A stretch of DNA of 64,000 bases from Doris montereyensis (Eukaryota > Mollusca > Gastropoda > Nudibranchia > Dorididae), in contig JAXRKP010001079.1 in the NCBI GenBank assembly GCA_037039925.1, positions 1-64,000 on the forward strand, given 5' to 3'. How positions within the stretch are numbered: position 1 is the first letter of the stretch; each line of letters starts with the position of its first letter. The notes beneath the pieces were generated by a model. That model did no database searches, was not told where the DNA came from, and worked only from the letters and a program-made list of their open reading frames with translations. The translations under genes and the position numbers were made by a program. Below are positions 59,701-64,000 of the stretch, piece by piece.

Positions 59701-60891
59701 AAAAGAAATACCATGTCATAGACGTAAACTGACATGCAATAAAATTTCCTTCTTCAATCCAATGTAGCAGACTTTGATTATACAGCTCTTAATGTATAAG
59801 TCATTCAGTAAACTGAACACAAAAAAAACGTACCTTTGGTGACACAACTTTTATGATTTCATTCAGAAAACGAAATTTTCCAACTTCTTGATGAAAGTAT
59901 CGGCCACATGTTTTTACACAAGCCTCCAAAGTCTAAGGAGATAATTACATTGAAATACATTATATGATATGATAAAGAAAACAGGACAAGGAATAGAACA
60001 TGTAGGATCTAATCATATTTTAATCTTTTCAGTAGATGTAAAGGATAGAGCTAAAGCATTTGATAGTGAATAATACATAGTGTTTCAAACAAACCCAGAT
60101 CTAGTTGTGTTTAATTTTCCAGAAAAGTTTTCCTTCTAGTCAGATATTTTTTTCGTTTTATGTGATTTTCAAAAGGGCTTTTGGTAAAACTTTTTGTAAA
60201 TTCATTTGCATTCTATATGTTGAAGAAATGAAAAGGAAGCCATTTGCAATAAAACTTTCATTAAATAGTACATTTGCAATTACAGGTCATAGTTCAAATA
60301 GTTCAAAGAATGTTGGGCTGAATGGTCAGCCCCCATACATTTTCACCTCACCAAATATGGCACTCCTTGCAAAAAGTATAGACACCCTGATCTAGACAAA
60401 TAAACTAAACTGTAAGGATATGGTAAAGGAAAAATTAAATAAAAATTATTTTTAAAACATGAATTCGACTGAAAAGCTCAGGATCTAATTTCATAAGAAT
60501 TCAATATGCGCACCACCTAAAATGATAGAGTTTATATTCCAATTTAAAACCTTTACATAAAGACACAAAGTGAATTACAAGCAGATAAAAAAAAACAGAC
60601 ACTAAGAGAAACAGACAGACAACAATTATAAGAGAGAGACAGACAAGGGATCAAGATCAGAAAAGAAAGATAAGTTGAAGAACAAAAAGATAAAGGAGGG
60701 AGGGGTTTGAAAATATATCTTATGAAGTACTCACATTGAGAGCATACAAGGCTTCATTTTCTTGGGGAGACTGTATCTTGTGAGCAATCAAACGAGTTGA
60801 CAATAATGGTCCCTCAAGTTCACTATTAACCTTTTTACAAAATGCCTCAACCCTATCAACATCTTGTTCTTTCTGAGCAGGATCTGTTGCA
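44634..60891 (-). CDS. GGA1: GGA clathrin adaptor gene (VHS-GAT-GAE)
   Basis: Sixteen consecutive coding exons were found, all with GT/AG borders and matching phases: 60735-60891, 59834-59932, 58355-58515, 57761-57826, 57457-57537, 57041-57178, 56117-56201, 55415-55522, 54588-54701, 53975-54045, 53604-53749, 52927-53146, 47673-47950, 46727-46893, 45682-45791, 44634-44726. They encode about 697 residues: VHS (about 1-140), GAT (about 165-330), a long S/T/P-rich hinge, and the C-terminal gamma-adaptin ear. GGA proteins act at the trans-Golgi network: VHS binds DxxLL sorting signals, GAT binds ARF-GTP and ubiquitin, the hinge binds clathrin and the ear binds accessory proteins. Invertebrates usually have one GGA, so the symbol marks the family, not orthology to GGA1 alone. 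The first coding exon is not seen. Three exons have a one-base homopolymer error, probably in the assembly. Confidence 0.95.
45682..45791 (-). CDS. GGA1: GGA ear exon with one-base deletion
   Basis: This encodes LMKVKLQPPSATEFPSFNPI, then should continue LPPAAITQVMLVANPRK, but needs one more C. The run is C5 on the minus strand (GGGGG at 45725-45729) where C6 fits. Exon length is 110 where phase demands 111. Confidence 0.92.
46727..46893 (-). CDS. GGA1: GGA ear exon
   Basis: This encodes ATAIPSVTAYDKNSLKIMIH, then FAKERPRPDVLTMVVSTIST and ITNFVFQAAVPK. The F-x-F-Q-x-A-V-P-K strand is the classic ear-domain signature. Enters in phase 1 after TTCATCAG. Confidence 0.94.
47673..47950 (-). CDS. 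GGA1: GGA hinge end and start of ear
   Basis: This encodes 92 residues: an A/S/T/P-rich hinge segment, then PLTDVFVPLEKIQPG, the first strand of the ear, where D-V-F-V-P-L is conserved among GGAs. Bounded by TTCTCACAG and GTAATC. Confidence 0.93.
48687..48752. repeat. 33-bp tandem duplication
   Basis: Two adjacent 33-base units share CACTAAAAACAAGGCCCGCA and differ at one position. It is in a GGA intron. It looks like a recent slippage duplication. Confidence 0.9.
49727..49925 (+). mobile_element. LINE 3'-end fragment
   Basis: Plus-strand frames give VEGKNRKGQPKRV, then IDDITDWTKLSLCDMVTKAR and DRHEWKSTTRRIS. This is the usual C-terminal tail of non-LTR polyproteins (G-x-P-x-x-R-W-x-D-D-I-x-x-W-T). 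It ends in AAGTCAAGTCAAACTAAGTC. It is 5'-truncated and opposite in direction to GGA. Confidence 0.82.
52573..52583. repeat. Poly-G run (11)
   Basis: An uninterrupted run of G; run lengths of this kind are unreliable in many sequencing platforms. Confidence 0.9.
52838..52850. repeat. Poly-G run (13)
   Basis: A second uninterrupted G run in the same intron, 250 bases from the first. Confidence 0.9.
52927..53146 (-). CDS. GGA1: GGA hinge exon
   Basis: Between TTGTAACAG and GTGAGT it encodes 73 residues, including an N/T/S-rich middle and LSLPDLDILDKSLKDYNLTK. The acidic-leucine stretch DLDILD may be a clathrin- or adaptor-binding motif; this is inference. Confidence 0.88.
53290..53520. repeat. 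Dispersed intronic repeat, copy A
   Basis: Shares CATAGCTGCCAACCTTTT, AAACAGACTCTGACC, CATCTCCAGA-TTTCACCCCA and GGTTTCTT-AA with 56320-56660, same orientation. This is the shorter copy. Confidence 0.72.
53604..53749 (-). CDS. GGA1: GGA hinge exon with one-base insertion
   Basis: The first frame gives SQSGVFGTPSPQGMAMPGMM, then RMPAPGQPAFHGF and a spurious stop. Removing one T from TTTT (AAAA at 53651-53654) restores NPTQQALNFGAAPVAG in the phase needed by both neighbours. Length is 146 where 145 fits. The Met/Pro/Gly-rich part is a flexible linker. Confidence 0.87.
53975..54045 (-). CDS. GGA1: GGA hinge exon after the dileucine motif
   Basis: This encodes LGEMDDLGSIFNTANTQQSQ and QAV. Joined to the exon before, it reads FKSLGLGEMDDLGSIF, which aligns with the D-E-L-M-S-L-G-L region of vertebrate GGAs. 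Confidence 0.88.
54588..54701 (-). CDS. GGA1: GGA hinge exon with DSSLL motif
   Basis: This encodes DSSLLDLGLGGSFNNPAAG, then NQASSALLENDFKSLG. DSSLL fits DxxLL, the signal bound by GGA VHS domains; in vertebrate GGA1 and GGA3 an internal motif of this type is autoinhibitory. LLDLG also resembles a clathrin box without its last acidic residue. Confidence 0.88.
55415..55522 (-). CDS. GGA1: GGA GAT-domain C-terminal helix exon
   Basis: This encodes QILEANDSVTRVLTLYKQKV and EGEAPVGDYSNEGAK. E-I/Q-L-x-A-N-D-x-x-x-x-V-x-x-L-Y is the ubiquitin-binding helix of GAT domains. TTTTTTCAG acceptor. Confidence 0.95.
56117..56201 (-). CDS. GGA1: GGA GAT exon: NLFRLASDT block
   Basis: This encodes ELYDNLEKQRPNLFRLASDT and DENDNEGI. 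The R-P-x-L-F-R-L-A-S-D-T-x-D-N-D motif is near-invariant in GGA/TOM1 GAT domains. Confidence 0.96.
56320..56660. repeat. Dispersed intronic repeat, copy B
   Basis: Longer copy of the repeat at 53290. Its ends are inverted relative to each other: ATAACTGCCAACC at the left, and CTGGTTGGCAGCCATG at the right. This suggests a non-autonomous inverted-repeat DNA element, or a foldback repeat. Confidence 0.7.
57041..57178 (-). CDS. GGA1: GGA GAT exon, coiled-coil part
   Basis: This encodes DAEKMEKRSRRINELESVGN, QVKLLTEMISHF and a short S/T linker to DVMK. It matches the helical GAT region that contacts ARF-GTP. Confidence 0.94.
57457..57537 (-). CDS. GGA1: GGA GAT start exon: NPDDLQAANRLIK
   Basis: This encodes TLERLLRSKNPDDLQAANRL and IKSMVKE. 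L-L-x-S-x-x-P-D/E-D-L-x-A-A-N-x-L-I-K is the ARF-binding helix-turn of GAT domains. Confidence 0.96.
57761..57826 (-). CDS. GGA1: GGA VHS-GAT linker exon
   Basis: This encodes IFDPFPKPQPRKADFEDDEK and AK. A proline-rich linker with the F-E-D-D/E-E-K-x-K boundary of GGA proteins. Confidence 0.94.
58355..58515 (-). CDS. GGA1: GGA VHS exon with one-base deletion
   Basis: This starts YLGNRTTENVKK and should continue as KCIEIVYCWTKGLGHEPKIK, EAYLMLKSQGIIKQDPVYMD. One A is missing from the AAAAA run (TTTTT at 58478-58482), shifting the frame. Length is 161 where 162 fits. Confidence 0.94.
59834..59932 (-). CDS. GGA1: GGA VHS exon: VGKFRFLNEIIKVVSPK
   Basis: This encodes TLEACVKTCGRYFHQEVGKF and RFLNEIIKVVSPK between CTTAG and GTACGT. 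The F-H-x-E-V-G-K-F-R-F-L-N-E segment identifies GGA over other VHS proteins (TOM1, STAM, HGS). Confidence 0.97.
60735..60891 (-). CDS. GGA1: GGA VHS first detected exon
   Basis: This encodes ATDPAQKEQDVDRVEAFCKK, VNSELEGPLLSTRLIAHKIQ and SPQENEALYALN, the N-terminal VHS helices. It begins with a spare base, so a short first exon with the ATG lies upstream; I could not find it up to 64000. Acceptor AAAAGACAG is used. Confidence 0.92.
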
Positions 60892-61034
60892 CTGTCTTTT
60901 TATCAAAGGTGGAAAAAAATAATGCAAGAAAGAAAAGTTTAAATTTCAGTTGAACACAAGCATACTGAGGCCAAAAGTGGACATTGAAGATTTTAAAAAT
61001 CAATGGACCTCAGAACATAGTAGGAGGTATATAG

Positions 61035-61036
<2 letters not shown>

Positions 61037-61118
<82 letters not shown>
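61037..61118. repeat. (AT)n microsatellite
   Basis: About 40 pure AT units. Confidence 0.98.
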
Positions 61119-61120
<2 letters not shown>

Positions 61121-61420
61121 TGTTTTAGTATACAGCATTTCATGTGACCACTCACCTCAAATAGGTCACAAAATTTAATAAATCATTAACATATATGTAT
61201 TCTCAAGCAAGCAAAAAATATCTTGGCAGACTGTCATTATACATATCTCTCCTGTATTTATAATACACCATCTTCAAAAAGCTAAATTATCTGTAAGCCC
61301 CCAATGTGTAAAATTTGTGTCAAGACAAAGACAATGTGTAAACCAAGCTATAAAAGTTATTGTTTAGCATTTTTGCTCAGTTTAGATTACGCTCAATTAT
61401 GATGAAGTATAACAAATTCT

Positions 61421-61741
61421 AACCGCAATCGTACTGCTGGCCTGTTGGATGCTGGTGCAATAGTCACTGCTGTCACAAGACATTTTGGTGTTTTCAACAG
61501 AACAATAGAACGTTTGAGACAACGGGTAAATGTAACAGGATCAGACAGACTTTGGAGTCATCGCCTGAGATTAACAAAACAAAGAACTGACCAGGTCATC
61601 TGTAAATGGCATATATTTATGCAAGCACAGCCACGGCAAGACATTACAGATTGTCACTTCAGACTGTCCTCAGATGTTTACGGAACAAGGACTGAAGCCA
61701 TACAGACCATTAAGAGGCAACATTTTAACATTCGAGCATAA
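61421..61741 (+). pseudogene. Tc1-type transposase N-terminal fragment
   Basis: This reads NRNRTAGLLDAGAIVTAVTR, then HFGVFNRTIERLRQRVNVTG. H-F-G-V-x-x-x-T-I-x-R-L-R-x-R is the first helix-turn-helix of Tc1-like transposases. The second HTH is recognisable but degenerate (SHRLRLTKQRTDQVI, and TEAIQTIKRQHFNIRA). No DDE catalytic part follows, so it is a dead fragment, opposite in strand to GGA. Confidence 0.82.
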
Positions 61742-62623
61742 AAGAATATCTATGGAATTAGCTTGATCGCAAAGTAAAGGATAGACCACAACCTCCACAA
61801 ACTCTTCAAGCCATCAAGCAGGGATGAAGACAAGTTCTGAAAAAAAAACCTGAACTTTATCGCCCTCTTAAAAAGTTCAAAATAATATGCCAACTTTTTG
61901 AAACCAAAATTCAAGAGGGATTTTTTTTTCATTCTATGCACATTAAAGATCCATTGGCTGTTTACAGGGCAATCCAGGCAAGATTTTTTTAAATCCTACC
62001 AAAACCCCTGAGATTACCTTAGTTGTGAATGTGGGTAAATCAATTCAAATCAAGAGAGATCTTATCATATCGTTAAAGTCCTGTAGTAGTACATTGCTGG
62101 ACTGGCAAGACAGGGTTTTGGAGTTTGAGTCATGTATGGTAACTACCTACTGTATATATACATGGGTTTATTTTTCAAAGGTATATCAAGCCAGTATAGT
62201 CTTGCAGACTATACATCCTCTGATTCTATAAAACATGAGTGAAATTTTCACAGGTACCATGTGCACGTTGTGCAAGTTACAGATCCCATAGCTATTATTA
62301 AAAAGGTGTGCCCCTTCCCTCCCCCTGATAGGCTCTCTAGCCAAATAATTACACACACATAAAACAAACAACCCAAGAACAAACAAAACAAGTGAATCAT
62401 CTCTTCTTTTGTTTATCTTCATTTCTTTACATTCAAATCCACCTCTTCTCACCGAACATTCTTCATCCTCTTTTATGGCAGTCACTAATTCCCATCATAT
62501 TTTTTCATGCTTTCTTACTCACTTTCTTCCATGGCTCTTTACTCTGTAGTCACTTTACTTCCTCCAGAACATTTTACTACAACTACAATATTCCCTATTT
62601 TGTCTTCATCAAGTATGCCCTTG

Positions 62624-62642
62624 CCCCCCCCCCCCCCCCCCC
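62624..62642. repeat. Poly-C run (19)
   Basis: An uninterrupted run of C; its true length is doubtful given the homopolymer errors seen in coding exons. Confidence 0.9.
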
Positions 62643-63204
62643 ACTCCCTCCACATGGTGGCTACCTATAATGCAATACTAATAGATGCAGACCTGCCACT
62701 CTTTGGATTGAAAAAATTCTAATCCAAGCTAAAAATAGTAGTTTTTAAACAGTCAACATGTATGAGTTATCTCACTTTATGGGCGTGATTGGTAAAGGGC
62801 GTGGATGTCAGTTGGACTTGTTTGTTATTTTATTAAATTTTACGCCCTCTAACAAATACATTGATCGCAGGTGAGAGAAAACAGCAATATTAAAGATAAA
62901 TAAAAAAGGAAAAGGAAAGAAGAACCCACCACTAGCTCCCGCTATCCACCCACGTTGGACTTGAGCCTCAGATATTAAAAGGTATATGCTCAAATCTCAA
63001 CAGCTTCACTTCAAGTCAAGCCCGAAACTTTCTACTAAGTGCATGTGACTAGCCCTAAAGTAATAACATGAGGCTTACCTTGAAAAAATCAACACTCATG
63101 TAGTATTGTATGTAGCCCACATATAATACTAACACAATACCACAGGTGCCTGCGTTGGTTAGGATGCTGTATTGTAATATTGTATTGTAGACTGTGTGAG
63201 CATG

Positions 63205-63363
<159 letters not shown>

Positions 63364-63880
63364 GTCTTTCTTATAAGCATAGAGCAAAAGTGCCCGGCCT
63401 GCATGGGCGTAACCCACTTGAAAAGGCAAACCGATACTAAAATAGTAAATTTAAAAAGGCATAATTATAAAACACACCAACGAAAAAGTGGACGATTAAA
63501 TTTGAAATCTTGAATCCTAAAGGTCTGTGGATATACTACTCCTACTACCGGTACCACTACTACTAGGCATTCACTAGTACTACTATTTTCACTCTCCTTC
63601 CTCTGTCTCTCTCTCACTGAACGGCGATAAATGATACCACAGTAACTCACTCACTCTCTCTCTGTTTAGGACATCCGTCCTAATTAGACTTTGACCCCAT
63701 GTTTTCCAGGACGGCTGGTGCTTGTGTGTGTATAAAATGAGACACAAGAACACGGAGGTGCTCCGATGTGCCAAAAATCCCGGAAATTCGGGAAACTCGG
63801 AAGATCCCCATCCCTGATCAAAGCTTAAATGCAACAAATGGCTAAGAATTCAGAGCAGAATCAGAGCAGGGAGGTAGAAA

Positions 63881-63884
<4 letters not shown>

Positions 63885-63958
<74 letters not shown>

Positions 63959-63990
63959 GGAGGGAGGAGAGGGAGGGAGTGAGGGAGTGA
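63885..63990. repeat. (AG)n tract with GGGA degenerate end
   Basis: About 33 pure AG units are followed by GGGAGGGAG-rich sequence to the end of the window. Confidence 0.95.
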
Positions 63991-64000
63991 GGGAGAGAAT

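Noticed and set aside
62895..62993. Segment tested as the first GGA coding exon
   Set aside because: It has an ATG but does not give the expected L-L-N-K-type sequence or a donor in phase 1.

Overview
This window looks like nuclear DNA from an invertebrate animal, most likely a mollusc and perhaps a marine gastropod. That identification is an inference, not a database result. The reasons are AT-rich DNA, small phase-consistent exons with GT/AG junctions separated by long introns, two metazoan genes whose exons read clearly by eye, and dense simple repeats, tRNA-derived SINEs, a LINE and short inverted-repeat DNA transposons. No bacterial-style operons, rRNA genes or functional tRNA genes were seen.

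Left part (1-9 kb): a (TTC)n microsatellite, a 2-kb minisatellite of 38-bp units, an unrecognised protein gene (3436-4561, + strand, one frame break), an (ATT)n tract with a tRNA-type SINE, a 71-bp minisatellite, and a short motif resembling a Penelope-type terminal repeat or hammerhead.

9.1-23.2 kb (- strand): B3GNTL1, a GT2-family glycosyltransferase. Eleven of about twelve coding exons were found. The exon that should lie between the second and third thirds of the catalytic domain was not found; its intron holds a decayed 3.3-kb LINE.

23.2-32.2 kb (+ strand): a gene transcribed divergently from B3GNTL1, with only 68 bp between the two ATGs. It starts with a basic tail leading straight into a Pipsqueak-type helix-turn-helix and a pogo/Tigger-type transposase. 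The transposase is frame-broken and two of its catalytic positions are changed. About 2.7 kb downstream lies a 218-residue acidic terminal exon with poly(A) signals. This may be a host-transposase fusion gene and is the most interesting locus here.

32-44.6 kb: no convincing gene. It holds SINE copies in both orientations, a pogo-like inverted-repeat element, one of two copies of a dispersed repeat (this one interrupted by a SINE) and an 856-bp element flanked by TTAA.

44.6-60.9 kb (- strand): a GGA gene (Golgi-localised, gamma-ear-containing, ARF-binding clathrin adaptor). Sixteen exons cover VHS, GAT, hinge and GAE domains; the first coding exon was not seen. Three exons carry a one-base length error in a homopolymer run. 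With one more indel each in B3GNTL1 and the 3.4-kb gene, this points to under-polished sequence rather than pseudogenes. 61-64 kb holds a Tc1-type transposase fragment and microsatellites.
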